From Caprimulgus europaeus (Eukaryota > Chordata > Aves > Caprimulgiformes > Caprimulgidae), in assembly GCA_907165065.1 (NCBI GenBank), contig OU015532.1:42510839-42574838 (forward strand): a DNA stretch of 64,000 bases, written 5' to 3'. The notes under the pieces were generated by a model. It made no database searches, was not told the origin of the DNA, and saw only the letters and a list, made by a program, of their open reading frames with translations. Made by a program: the position numbers and the translations under genes. Position 1 is the first letter of the stretch. Each line of letters begins with the position of its first letter. Below, in pieces: positions 34,445 through 46,994 of this stretch.

Positions 34445-37278
34445 AACCTAAATATTAAACAAATGGACAAAATTCATAATCAGAATGAGTATCTGAGACA
34501 CCAAATGCTGTTTAAATTTATTAGATAATGTGATTTTTCTAGTGTCTTTTGCGAAATATGTGGAGAACAAGTTTGTCATACTCCTGCAAGTGACTTACCC
34601 TCTGAGCCATCTTTTCCAGATGTTCCATCAATTACCAGAGTCACCCAGCATTAGTTATCCATCTCATTAGCAGTGCCACCTGCAACAGGGCTTTATGAGA
34701 AAGTAAGCTGAACTTTAGTCCTGAAGTACTGTTGTCACTACCGAAGGTTTGCATAGCTCCTGTCCGTATTGCATCTCTTCTGTAGATAAGCAGAAGATGT
34801 ATTTTATAGCCATCCAGCCTGCAAATCAGCTAAAATGACCTCTTACTGCACCAGGAAAGCTTCTTTTTTATCGAAGCTGGAATAATTCCTTAGCTGTCCC
34901 TACTGCAGCTCTGGTTTGATTTTCCAGACTAATCTAATGCCCAGTATAAGAGGTAGCGAAGACGTGGCTGGTCATCTGCTCTCTCCTGCGTCCCTGTGGT
35001 GTGGGAGGTTGTCCCTACTGAATATTTATGAAGGCTTAACTGGTTTATTTCTGAATATTTATCCAGGAGTAGGTGCTTGCACTCTTGCCTCGAAGAGCAT
35101 GCCGTATTCTCATTCTTCTAACTTTGGAAGCTTTTCATAGTAGCAGGACTCTGTCTCTCCAGAGTTATGTTCTTGCTAACACCTTGACTATTATGTTTTA
35201 CTGCCTCTCCACAGACACTTTGAAGGTATTGGCAGGCTATTATCGTGGCATCTAATATCTTTTACCTTCAAAACTGTAAATATTTTTCTGTCTTCATGTG
35301 TCTGTTTCTGTGTGTTTTTTACATTATTCATGGCTGCCTCTTTTCATTTTGCTTCTTTTTATCTGAAGTCTCTCGACTTTGGGGAAAGGGTTGTTTAGAC
35401 CACTGCAGACTGAGACAGCAAATGCATTAATGGAAGAGTTTGGGGAGCCTATATGCCTGCAGCACTGATTCCTTCCTCTCACCACCCTTCAGTGGACTAA
35501 TTAAATTGATTTCCACCTGTGAGGTATCAGGGGTATCATTTATACCTTGACTAGATTGATGAAATTTAGACAGATTTTGTTAATCTGTAAGATTTTGGTT
35601 TGTGCTTTGGTTTTGTTGGGGTTTTTTTGTTTGGTTGGTTTGTTTGGGGGGGGTTGTTTGTTTGTTTTTGTGTTTTTCTGTTTGTTTGTTTTGGGGTTGT
35701 TTTTTTTTTTTTAAAGTCTTTATGCTAACCAAGCATTGCCATGCAGGTGGTTGGCACTGACCCCTTTTTCCTTTTCATTGCACAGACCATGCTTATTTTA
35801 GACAGAGCGGATTTGGTGCTAGAGCAGGAACAGAGTATAAAATGTTCATGTCTCCACTTGAGAGGTTGTGATTTGAGCACCAGAGTGAAGTTTGGGGACT
35901 TGTTCTCAAAATCCCTCTCTGTCCTTAGGTTTTGGACGAGTTATGTCCAAATTCTCATCTCTGCTGTTCCACTTTTCAGTTCAGAACAAAACAAAACCCC
36001 AAACCACTGTGTCTACCTGATCCCCACAAGACACTACAGAGTTTTCTGGTGCATTAATAAATGTTATTGAGTTGCAACAAACATGAGAAGTGCCGTACAT
36101 TGTTAATTGTAACGTCACAGCATGTGCTTTCATTTTCCTGACAAAGGATTGGCTTTGACCATTGAAACAGGTCAGGTTTCTCAGAGACCTTTGAAAAGAA
36201 ATACCAGCTAGTGCAGCTTCTGTCCTTGAAAGGTGTTTGTGTGATTTCCTTACATGAGTACTGTGTTTTTGTAAAGGAAACCAAGCTTTCTCCCAAGTTA
36301 CAGATCTCAGCCAAAGACTTTGCCTGCTGTTCTTGTGGATGGATGGAGATGTATTCTAGCTGCCTGCAGAAAGGAGGGGTCCTAGGGGGTTCCCAGACAG
36401 CTCTACAAATAGTTCAGGTCTCAGGGGAAGGGTATAAGACCTTCTCAGACCATGCTCCTGTGAAGCAGTGCTGGAAGAAGAGGAGAGAGGAGGAATGATG
36501 GAGAAGTCTTCCTCAAAAGTGTGTTGTGCAGCATAATGACCTGTGGCCTGTTAAAGCTAGGCCATGCCTATTGTGTAAATCATAAAAAGCTGGTTGGAAA
36601 CACTGTTTCTAAGTGAAAGCTGGGAAGAAAAGTGAATAGCAAATTAAATGTAATTTCTGTAGCTATTTCTTAACTTAATTCTCTAGTGCTTCCTGTAAAA
36701 TTGTTCCAATTTCAGTCATTGTTGTGGATATTCGGTTCCCATTTGGACAACCCAGGGAAATGGTCAGCTGCCATCTGCTAACAGAAGTACCAGCCCTCCC
36801 TGCAGTGTACACAGATGTGGCTGGAAGATCCCACTAAACAGCCAGATGCTGCTTGTGTGAACTTGAAATAAAATTGGCGACTGCCCTGGGAGCGTTGCTT
36901 TCCGGGAGCCTTGCCCATCACCAAGCTGATTGCATCCGTGTGTTTCAGTGCTGTACAATCTGAAGGATTGCTTTTGAATATTCCTAATAGAGGAGGATGT
37001 GATTTGAAAGGCACTTCTAAAACTATCTAGGTAAAAAAATAAGTGAAATATGCTGGATAATGAAAAGCCTTTGAACACCAGTGATGCATCGAGAGTGGTA
37101 ATGTTCACTGCTTGTTTTTGTCTTATTAAATGTATAGTAGCACTTAAATTGCTTTGCTTTAACACCTCTACATAGCACATGGTGTAAAAAAAGGAGAGTT
37201 GACTTCACAGTAACTGTTAGCAAGGGACTCTCAAGTCACACAGCCTTATCACTGTTATTGTATATTCTTATGAGTAGA
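34445..37278. other. Non-coding DNA, no gene recognised
   Basis: Includes a T/G-rich low-complexity stretch (35597-35715). An 81-base minus-strand interval, 34599-34679, is bounded by an excellent donor (GTAAGT) and a TTGCAG acceptor but has stops in all three frames, so at most it is a non-coding exon. Confidence 0.6.
35597..35715 (+). repeat. (TTTG)n / G-run low-complexity DNA
   Basis: About 120 bp composed almost entirely of T and G, with TTTG-type repeats, an eight-G run and two GGGG runs, ending in a T run. The G runs could support a long-loop G-quadruplex on the plus strand. Confidence 0.9.
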
Positions 37279-37380
37279 GGGATAGGAGCAGGAGGGACTA
37301 TTAGGTCATTGAGTGTGCTCCTCTGTTACAGAAACAACTGTGTTAAGCTTTGAAGTATTCACAGAATATGAACTCCACAT
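37279..37380 (-). mobile_element. Possible ancient CR1/L3-like 3' fragment
   Basis: AGGAGGGACTATTAGGTCAT followed by a GTGCTCCTCTGTTACAGAAAC block follows the reverse-complemented 3' end of ancient reptilian/avian CR1 elements ('agggaccattatgatcatctagtctgacctcctgtataaca'). Short and divergent, so tentative. Confidence 0.4.
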
Positions 37381-37850
37381 ATAATGGGTGATGGTGTGCT
37401 TCTTAACACTGTAGTATGAATTGATAACCTGTAATAAAAGATCAGATGGTGCAACTATAATATGCTGTAAAGCCGAGCAGGGGAGTTTGAGTCTTAGGCC
37501 TATGCATTTGCATAGTATTTATTAGATAAAATTTGTAGATCAACCTGGGAATTAGACTGTGTACCAAGTTTTTATAAATGATTTCACATCAAACATGAGG
37601 AGGTCACATCACTTTGGCTGCTATCCGTATAATTGCACTGAGAACAGCAAACACACCCTGCCCAAATTTCTGCCCAACTGTGTCCACTTTCTAGGGCTTT
37701 GAGAGAGAAGAAAGCATGGACTGAGAAGAGGAAGACTTATGTTTTGAATTTTCCAAATGGCTCATGGAGATCTGAATCTGGTATTTGTAGAGGATAAAAA
37801 CAGTGGAAACCAACTGATCTAGTCCTGTTTCAAGCCTTCTTCGGAGAGCC

Positions 37851-37920
37851 AGTCACAGAGTCACAGGATCACAGTGTTGGGGATTGGAAGGTACCTCGAA
37901 AGATCATCTAGTCCAATCAC
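37851..37920 (-). mobile_element. CR1 LINE, 3' tail fragment
   Basis: AGTCACAGAGTCACAGGATCAC, then GTTGGGGATTGGAAGGTACC and TCGAAAGATCATCTAGTCC. This is the reverse complement of the same CR1 subfamily tail seen in plus orientation at 30973-31045. Only about 70 bp. Confidence 0.85.
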
Positions 37921-39980
37921 TTACATTGTTTCTTCCATCAACTTTTTAGGATGACTGAAAACACCACAAGTGACTATTGTTCCTTTTCCACCTCCTAAAT
38001 ACAGGAAAACCATCTTAGAGCTTAATCCTAGAGTACATTCATTTTGACTTCCAGTCTAATGCCACCACTTGGATGGAGCCATTTTATCACTACTTGGTCC
38101 CCAATTGAAACATTGTCCTTTGACTGAAATAGTTTGTAGTTCTTCTTCCTGCCTGCTTCTCCATCTGTCTACCCTTCCCATATTTGAGAAGAGTAACTGT
38201 AATTTCTTGTCATTTATCTCTTTTAAAGAGACTCCATTCTTCTAATCATTCTTGTAACCTTTCTTTGCAACTTTCCCCGTTTAAGCTCCTCTTTGAATGT
38301 TGATAGCCAGAGTGGTGGCACAGGATTGCAAATGAGACTTAGCAGGTGGAAGCAATATTCAGAAGTTATTGACTGCAATACATAAGGCAGTTGGGAGCTG
38401 GGAAGTGAGAAGCCAGCAGTTCCCCTGGAGCACTTGCCCAGGCTCTCTCCCTGTGGGGTGGCCAATCTGTGATGGCCCCTTCCCTGCAGTGTCTTGGGGC
38501 CTCGTCTGCTGTCTGCACCATTACTCTACGCATGTGCTCAAAGCTCCCCAGGAGGAAAAGTGGAGGCCAGAAGACTAAACAGGATTTTATCGCACTGACA
38601 ACAAGTTTGCTTTCAAAAACAAGTGAGGAGGTTTGGAAAAGTGTCTGGCAGTGGTCCTTCCTCAGAGCCAGACTGGACAGGATCAGCAAGGTTGGACTGG
38701 AGTCCTCTGTCCACTCTGCTCCCACCGTTCTGAGCTCTTACAGCCGGCTAGTCTCTATCTACTCGGCAGCTGTGTGAGTAAGCTTTCCTAACTCATCTGC
38801 TCGGATCTTTTTGCTGCTTTTATACTGTGTATCTGTCCTGAAAACAAGCTGGTGTCTTACTTCTGATCTCCTTGCTTGAGCAATCAGCCTGTGGTCTCTG
38901 GCGAGGAGAGGATGAGAGACTGGAGTGGGAGGCTTGCGATGACAGCAGATCAGGTCCTCTCCCACCCTGGAGTAAATGCGGAGTAGTTTTCTCTTGGGCT
39001 CTGCATAGGTGCTACCGAGGTCAAAGCACTGTTCATTTACAAATCTGTCCTGAAGCATACACAGATGCCTACTGAGCACCCACATCATATGGAGATGAAA
39101 TGGAAACAAATCTGCTTCACAGCTTCCCCAACACAAAGTTAGCAGATGTGTGTTTGTTTCTTCCTCATGCTGCAGAATCCCTTACATCAGTGCTCGGGAC
39201 AGACTTACAGACATCTGCTACTTTTTGAAATTGGTCTTTGTGTTCTCCTTGCTTTTGAACCTTTTCTGTATTGGTGTTTTTCACCTACTGCCTGAAAAAG
39301 TGACAAAAAAAAAATTTTTTTCTTTTAATCTTTGCCTTAGAAGTGTGACAGATAGGGGCTCTGGAGCCTATGTGCCAGCTGCACGATTGCCAAATTATGA
39401 TGCATTATTGCTTCCATTTCTTTGCTTTCTCAATCTGCCACCAGAAGGACAGGGAGGTTAGGAGAAAAGAAAGGGGCAGGCTGTTTTCAGAGATGGGAAG
39501 CCTGAGGAAGGAAGACCATCGCAACTAGCAGTCAGAAGAACACGTTGTTACGGAGAAAGGAAAGGTCCCAGGCAGAGGTTGGGCGTGGGGGTCTGGAGCA
39601 GCAGTGGAAGCAGTGGGTGTATGAACACTGAAGCAGTGCTGGAAGGAAGCTTGGGATGCGTTTGGAGCTTATCACTGGAGGCACAGGCGAGCTTGCAAAT
39701 CATGTTGAAGTGGTCACACAGCAGAGACAAGTTTAACCTTGGCACATACTGCAGCGTTTTCTTAAAGCGTTCAGCTTTCATACGAATGTCCATTTGCTGC
39801 ATAGAAGAAATTGTGTATTTACTATAAATCTTCTCCAAGACAGGGAGCTAACATATAAATATCTTGTTCTTTTCCATTTGGTGGGATGGAGGTATCTGCC
39901 ATGACTTCCATAAAGCTGCTTGCTGGTGTCCCCATGTGCCATGGGATTTCTCAGCACCGGCTGCAGATGGAAGCTGACTT

Positions 39981-40122
39981 ACAGAAGCACAGAATGGTGG
40001 GAGTTGGAAGGGACCTCAGGACATCATCCAGTCCAACCCCCCTGCCAAAGCAGGTTCCCTACACCAGGTTGCACAGGAAAGTGTCCAGGTGGGTTTGGAA
40101 CATCTCCAGAGATGGAGACTTA
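39981..40122 (-). mobile_element. CR1 LINE, 3' fragment
   Basis: ACAGAAGCACAGAATGGTGG, GAGTTGGAAGGGACCTCAGG, then GCCAAAGCAGGTTCCCTACA and AGGTTGCACAGGAAAGTGTCC give the order of a reverse-complemented CR1 3' region of a subfamily distinct from the 6503/28679 pair. It fades out after GAGATGGAGACTT. About 140 bp, 5' truncated. Confidence 0.9.
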
Positions 40123-40271
40123 TGCTGCTCCCCCAGCTCGAGTTCTCAGGCATGACTGAAACAAATGGTTGGATGTCTTGCTAGTACATGTGCTATCCCT
40201 AGGCTGTGGAATTTAAATGAAACTCATAGTAAAGCTTAAGTGTGTCAGAGAAATAAATAATGAGTGATAGA

Positions 40272-40354
40272 CTATATATTAAAAAAAAAAAAATCTATAA
40301 AGTCTTTATATATATATATTAAAAAAAAAAAAGAGAGAGAGAGAAAGAGAAGGA
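40272..40354. repeat. Duplicated AT/poly-A microsatellite with (GA)n
   Basis: TATATATT plus an A13 run is followed about 35 bp later by a longer TATATATATATT plus an A12 run that leads into (GA)n. The two AT/poly-A blocks look like a local duplication. Confidence 0.9.
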
Positions 40355-43300
40355 GTTATCTTCATGTGCAACTGGAGGAAGGGAAGTCTGAAAGAATACC
40401 TTGAAAGAACTAATGGACTGGAGGAGGGGCAACTGTAATGTATTTTTTTTTTTTCTGCTGGAAATTAGACTGAAGAATTTTGCTGTAACTTTTCTGAGCA
40501 AGAGCAGCAGTTGATTTGATTGTTTTTCTAATTAAGTGCAGTAACACACACATGCTATGGATGCTCGTCTCTGAAAATTTTGCCCTAAATGAACTGCGTA
40601 GTAGGAAGACTTTTTTTAGTGTAGTTAACAAACAAAAGCCCCAAACAAGAAAATTCATTTATGGACAATTTAATTCTTAATTTAGTAGTATTACTTAAAT
40701 TCTATTTTCATCTTCTGGTGTGGTGTATGAGCACCTTTTAATTGTTGGGTCACTTCAGTCATGGTTTAGGAAAGCAGCCCTGCTAACTGGGTGCTTCAGA
40801 CAGCACTTAAATCCAGTTAAAGTCGGGGTACCTGGAGCATGTTTTGGTTGGAAAACGTGACTTTGCTTTGCCAAATTAGAGTCGAGTGTGGCCTTTCCAA
40901 ACTTGCATGTCTGCAGAGCACCCCTTATTCCTCAGAGAAGCAACAAAGGTATTAAAACACTTATTTTAGTTGAATTAAGGGATTAAATTTTCTACTGAAT
41001 ATTTGGGAAACCATTTTTACCCTCTTCAACACTGAAAATAAAAGTAAGACTACTTGTTTTCATTTTGGAGGGATTTATAGTTTTAATAACGCAACATTTC
41101 CCAATAATACTGCCATCCTATTTTGTTCCCTCTAAAGATGATTTGGAAATTAAAACATACATCTCTATATTTTCTAAAATAAATCTGATAACACTAAACT
41201 GAACACTGGTAGTTTTCATATTAGCTGTGATCTACTTTAAAGTGGACGTGAAGAGGGTTGGGGTTTTTTAAAGTATTTTTTTCCTTCAGTATCCAGAACT
41301 CTCAGTTCAAGAGATGAAGAAGGTAAAGCTTGTCAAGGTGTGGAATTCCCATCTGAATTTTAAGAGGCAGGCTAGAAATTTGAGAATGTTCTGTAGAAGA
41401 GATTTTAAATGTGAATAATTATTTCAAGGCTTTACATGACAATGATGTGGAAGAACTGAAGCTTTGAGCTCTTGGCACAGCTGTCAGCTCACATGTCCCT
41501 CACCTTGTTTATGGTAATGAGTGGCTGATGAGATGGGGATGATCTCACAGGACACCAGGTGAGTTTCTGATTTGAGCCCATCTAGCCAGCCAGTCTGGAA
41601 GCTTGCATGTGGTTTGTCAGATGATGTGTTAGTGTCTGTAATGTTTTGCTTGTGATGAATGGACTTCAGGTAATCCTAAAACATCGTCCTTCATACGTGT
41701 CTTTCACGTGTGTTGTGTGTAAACAGAAGAGCAAGGAGCGTGGTGGTAATGGAGAGAGAACAGCTTTCAGTGACTCCTCAGGTGTATGAGACCCTGATGT
41801 CTGCTTACCCCTGGAGTGTTTAACAGTGGTACTTGGAAAGACTCTTCCAGAATTTGAGTATTTTATTAGTTGAGAAAACACTAAAACACTTGGTTTTTTT
41901 CTAATCTCTACTTTTATGACATGCAGTTAAAATGGAAAGGTATAATCCCTCTCCCTCCTCCTGACCCTCCCCTCTGACAGAAAGGTAAATACATGTTTGG
42001 GATCTCCTGTGCCATTTATATCTAAATTCAGCTGGCACACTCTGTTGACTTGTAAATTTGTAATGCACACAAGTTCATAAGCGGTAACAGCAACATAACA
42101 TGGGCTAGAGACCTAAATGCAGAGGGATTTTTGCAATGTCAGCTTTATTAACATATAAGCTTCTCTATTATATTTGTGGAGGTTATATTGCATCTCTTCC
42201 CAATTTTTCAATTCTCATTGACAGGAAATGTAGCTTGTGACTTTTATCTGATTAAGTCTTTTGATTATAAATGATGACATAATTAATTTCCAGTGAGTGT
42301 TACAGGGGGAAGCTGTATTTCCAGGGTATTGGCCCTTGTAAGTAAAGACCCCTTCCTAATTAAGGTTCCAGTTTTATTAGTTGGTTAAAAACAAGCTTTT
42401 ACAATATACAGTTCTCCTTTAGAAAAGTTATTATTCACCCAAGTGTAGCTTGCAGAGGTAGACAGAAGGCTTCGAGGTGGAGGATTAAAGGTTCTTTGGA
42501 GACCTTACTCAATGTATTCCAACTTTCTGAGATGTAAAGCTCTTTCAAGAATAGAAAATAAATGACTTTTCAGAGGTTGGATGTGAACTAATTCCGTATG
42601 TTGCTCTGGGTGGTAAACATTGATTTCCTCTTCAATTCAAGAAGCTTAGAATGTGTGAAATCCTCTTTAAGGCAAAGAGCTCCCAGTGCATCAGCAGGGC
42701 TAGTTTCTGCTGCAGTTACTGCAGTTTACTGCAATGCTTACACTGTTATGAATTTAGCAAACTTTTCTCACGACACAGATTTGCAGAGATTAAGCTGAGA
42801 AGCAAAAGGTATTTTCTTGTGATACACTTTTGGAAGGTGTTCTGCATGTGGTTATTTTCCAGTTTACTTCTTAATTTTAAAATCGATAGAAGCTTCTGGC
42901 CATAAGCCTGTCTTGTAAAAAGATTAATTGATGGCCAGTTATTGAGAGCAAATTACAGCAATCCTGTATTGGGTTTCTAAGGGAGACAGATAGGTGTCCA
43001 TCTAACATTTTTATTGCCATTCTGTTTTAGCAGATGTCTTTTCTTTCCCTGTCTGTCACTATACTGGAAAATATGAGGTTAGTAATTCTAATGAGCAAGA
43101 TGCATTCTTGAGTTTAGAAAAAACCCAACCAAACAAAACCTGGTAAGTTTGAGAATTCCAGGACAAATAAAATTACTTTTTTTCCTTCATAGCAGTGTGA
43201 TCTAAAGTTTTAACAGTTTAACAGTGTTTGGTATTTCATGTTCTGTGTTTGGTTCTGCCGTAGGCGGTCACCAAACATCTGCTTCAGCAAGACTTTACCA

Positions 43301-44089
43301 AGGAATTGTCTCAGTAAAGCACTATCATTAGTTAATATACTTCATCATCTTCTAAAGAAGTGACACCTTTTTCTCAATTTCTCTGAAGTCAGATAATACC
43401 AAAACAAGAGCTGTAGTAATGATGGATGCATATATAATATTTGTTTGACATCTCCTTGATGAAGGCTGTCAAAATATTTCATTTCTATGGACATAATTAA
43501 ATTCCATTATTCACTTGAGAAACCAAAGCCAAACCTGTCCTCGTCTTTCTCGAGGGACAAAAAAGTTTATGTACAATGAACATAGTGCAATTGTATTCCT
43601 CATCTCTGGTTTTGCAGATTATATAAGGACTAAAGCACTGGATTTTTTTATTGCCTGTCAAAATTTTCAACACTTGCATTTGTTAATAGCGTGTTCACTT
43701 TAACTGCCTTGTATGTGAGCATACATCTGCTCATATATGAACATATGTTCTCAAATATAGCTTGAGACAGAGTTCTTCTGGTGAGGAGTTGGTAGATTGC
43801 TGCATTTGTCTCCAATATAAATTTCAATAACATATTTAATAGTATCTGAGTGTTATTTTGGGAGCAGTTTGAGTGTCAGTTATAGATCTGTTTGGGGAAA
43901 TAAAGTAGAAGAGACTTGTCATAGTATTTATATCTGGAAAAGAGCTGAGTCTTCAGTATGAAGAGTGCAAAACGCTCTACCCGTTGGTTCGCTCTCTGAT
44001 GGGGGGAGACAGCAATCTGCAGGGTCAGTTCTGCACCAGTAATACTCAGCGGTTTCATTAGTACTCTCCATTTTCTTATTTAGGTTATA
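40355..44089. other. Non-coding DNA, no gene recognised
   Basis: AT-rich spacer. 42120-42310 is notably AT-rich with several TAAT/ATTA words and little low-complexity sequence, a composition seen in some conserved enhancers, but conservation cannot be judged here. A 12-bp perfect palindrome GAACATATGTTC lies at 43739-43750. Confidence 0.6.
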
Positions 44090-44920
44090 ATTATTAAATT
44101 TGCAAATGGTAAGAAACTGGGAGGGATTGCAAGTATGTTGTTGAAGGACACAGTGAGAATTGAGTTTATCTTGCCAGGTTGGAGAAGTGGTTTGGGAGGA
44201 AGGTGGAATTGTCACCACCTAAAGAAACGTGCAGTTTCCTAGAGTTGAAATAATAAAGTGCATAAAATGCATGAAAGCAGAGTAGAGAATAACTGGCTAC
44301 TGAGCAGTTGTGTCGAAAAAAGATCTGACGTTGGCATTTAGTCTGTGATCTACCCAAATTGACGTGTTAGACTTGGAAAAAAGGATGACAGAGAGTGTAT
44401 ACAAGAGGACTCATTAAATAATCACAAAGACGTCAACTGAGTGTGGTGGTTGGTTCTGGACGTCTTCCAGGGATGAAGTGAAGCAGTGGAAGAGAGTGCA
44501 GAGGAGAGCAATGGGGATAATCAGCCTTGGATAACTTGGTATTTGAAGGAGAACTGAAAGATCTGGGCTGGTTAATCTAAAGACAAGATGGGAGAGGGGA
44601 TCTTCAGAATAATCGTCAAGCATTTAAAAGGCTGCTGGAGAAAGAAAAAGACCTTGAAGTCTCTACACAGAGTGGCTGGAAGAGGTAAAGAGCTCTAAAC
44701 TGCTCTAGTAAGGTAGATTCAAGCTGGGAAAATACTTCTAACGGGAAGAACTCTGTCAAGTGGTGGAGTAAATTGGGATACCATGAAGTCTTGATCATTG
44801 GATGTCTTTCTCACCTGTTGTTGGGATTATTTCAGGAAAACCATAACCCTTGATTCTTCTGTGGACAATGGGTGGACTACATGACTTTTTAAGATTCCTT
44901 GTTGCCCTATGGGTTTGGTT
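44090..44920 (+). mobile_element. Ancient CR1 (L3-like), RT to 3' end
   Basis: An old, heavily mutated sense copy. Near 44097-44135 one frame reads KFANGKKLGGIAS, a relic of the FADDTKLGG box of CR1 reverse transcriptase. Downstream, 44484-44560 (GGAAGAGAGTGCAGAGGAGAG, then ATGGGGATAATCAG) matches the 'gagagagtccagaggagagcaa...gatgatcag' block, and 44551-44600 (GAACTGAAAGATCTGGGCTG, GGTTAATCTAAAGACAAGATGG) matches the [16 protein letters not shown] stretch. The end near 44860-44915 follows the old CR1 terminal order. Synteny of these blocks over about 800 bp makes the call firm despite high divergence. Confidence 0.75.
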
Positions 44921-45975
44921 TTTGTTGTTTTGGGGGTTTTTTTTTGTACAATTTATATTGGACTGCAGATCTCTCTCAAGTGTTTTTAAAGATGTGACAT
45001 GTTGTAAACAGTCTATGTCTTTTCAAGTATTTAAACTAGAATAAATTATCCTGCTGGTTCCAAATTTCTCTCTACAATTCCATACAAGATCTTGTAGCAA
45101 AATTACTCTTATAAAGAATACTAACTTTTAGAGACTATAAAGAATGGGTAATTTTCCTCCACAGAAGTGTGATTTGAGAATTATGGCTTGGGGTCACATC
45201 AAAAACTGCAAGCAAATTTGAGAGTGAAATTGTTTCATTGTCCCTCTTCCTTTCCATTTTATCAAACTGACAATAGTGGAAAGATGTTTTAATTTTTTAT
45301 ATTTCGCTTTTTAATTTGATCTATTAAATGAATTTTAAATATAAACTAGCTTCCTGCACTTCCTTAAGACCCTTTTACAATCTGAATATCTTGGAGCATT
45401 TAAAGTAAGTGGAAAATTGTATAGAAATTACCTTAACATCTATTCAATATGGCTTTTTACTGATGACCTCATCATTCAAACATGCATAGCACTTGCCCAG
45501 CTGGTATAACTTAATTATATTAAATTTATGTAACTTAATTATTAAAGACTAGTTTTTAGAGAGTTGATTTCTGTGCTTCATCCAGCACTTTTGCTAGCAT
45601 AAAGGAACAGCTATATAGAAAAACATTTTCAAGAAGACATGAGTAAAAAATGATGGTGATTTGTTTGTTTTTTACTTTTTTTTCCCCCCTTTTTTTCTGG
45701 GATCTGTTTCTTTCTGCATCTCAATTAGGTCAGCATAATACTACTTTAAAACCAAACCAACCTGACTTATGCAATAAGGAAGAAAAGATGAAGGTGTAGT
45801 TTGTCTAAAAGTAATTTTAAATAGTCTCAGAAATTGGACCTTAAAGTGGTTAGGAAATTTGACAATATAATAGCAGGACAATTTTTTTCCTCTTGCTTCT
45901 CAGCAGGGACTGTGTTGAATGGTTGTGTGAACACAGCGCGGCGAGTGTCGGGCTGGAAAGTTTGCTGCTAGTGCT

Positions 45976-46025
45976 GGAAGATCACAGGTCACCTCTTGTG
46001 ATCTTCCGTCCCACCTCTTGTGGGA
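45976..46025. repeat. Two adjacent perfect hairpins
   Basis: An 11-bp perfect inverted repeat, GGAAGATCACA at 45976-45986 and TGTGATCTTCC at 45997-46007, encloses a 10-nt loop. It is followed at once by a second, TCCCAC at 46009-46014 and GTGGGA at 46020-46025, with a 5-nt loop. The word CACCTCTTGTG occurs in both. No downstream T run of terminator type is relevant in this eukaryotic context. Confidence 0.85.
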
Positions 46026-46546
46026 TGGAATGAGATTGGCTGGGAGGAGAAAGGGAACTGGAGGGCTGAGTGGTGTGCACATGTAGACATCACTCTCATG
46101 TCAATGTACATCACTCTGTACCTCCTGCAGTCAGTGAAGCACTTCACCAGGGTGATTCAGAACTTGGGGTGAATCATCTTCTGGAGGTCTTGTTTGTGTA
46201 GGAAGATGGGGAAAAATTGGACCTTTCATTCAGGGCTTCAGTCAGCTGCTTAAAACTAGGCTGGATGGATCTGAGCCAAGGTCTCTGCATCTTTGAAAAG
46301 TAAAAGTTAAAGAACAAGTGAGAAATCATATCAGTATTAGCTGCTTCGTTCTGTTAAATCTGTTTCAGGATGTGAGGTGAGCTTTTAAACACGAGTTACC
46401 AGCCTGCTGAGAGCCCTGTCCCACATGTGTCGTGACCACGTGCCAGGCTTTAGATGGGCACACCAGTTTGTACATGAGAACCTAAAATGGTTCGTGTGGT
46501 CAAAAGTCCCAGCTGGGAAATGGATTCAGAGTAACCTTATTGTAGT

Positions 46547-46588
46547 GAAATAAATACACACACAAATAAATAAACACATACACACTTC
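46547..46588 (+). repeat. AC/AAAT microsatellite
   Basis: AAATAAATACACACACAAAT followed by AAATAAACACATACACAC: interleaved AAAT and AC repeats. Confidence 0.85.
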
Positions 46589-46878
46589 CCTCAGCCCTCT
46601 CGTTCTGGAAATTTTACTGGGGAGAGGAGAATTATTTTAATTTTTAAAAAAGTTTTTAATTTAATTTTTAATTAAATCCATCATTTAATTTTAAACTCAT
46701 GAAGCGGGAGCACAGTTTTAATCACTGCTGTGATGGTGTAACAAACCCATCAGTTCTGCACCATGTTGGCAGAGTTGGTTTGGACCAGATGAAGTATCTC
46801 TAAAACTCGTATGGTGTGAGCCTCGTTAAGTTCACTGAACTCCTTCGTGTAGTCACCAGGACTGTCCACATAGTAAAA

Positions 46879-46994
46879 TTTTCAAGGCCAAGCTGGATGA
46901 GGCTTTGAGCAGCCTGGTCTATTGTAAGGTGTCCCTGCTGATGGCAGATGAGCGTTAAGGTCCCTCCAACTCAAACTGGTCTATGATTCTATGA
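46879..46994 (+). mobile_element. CR1 LINE, 3' tail
   Basis: TTTTCAAGGCCAAGCTGGATG, AGGCTTTGAGCAGCCTGGTC, AGGTGTCCCTGCTGATGGCAG, ending in CTATGATTCTATGAAA. This is the 3' 115 bp of the same CR1 subfamily as 33735-34444, sense orientation, 5' truncated. Confidence 0.93.

Larger units (their letters stand above)
44921..46878. other. Non-coding DNA with small simple repeats
   Basis: AT-rich (45280-45550) then a more GC-rich patch near 45930-46080 that contains two adjacent hairpins. An AC/AAAT microsatellite lies at 46547-46588 and a self-complementary A/T stretch at 46632-46695. No gene is seen. Confidence 0.6.
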
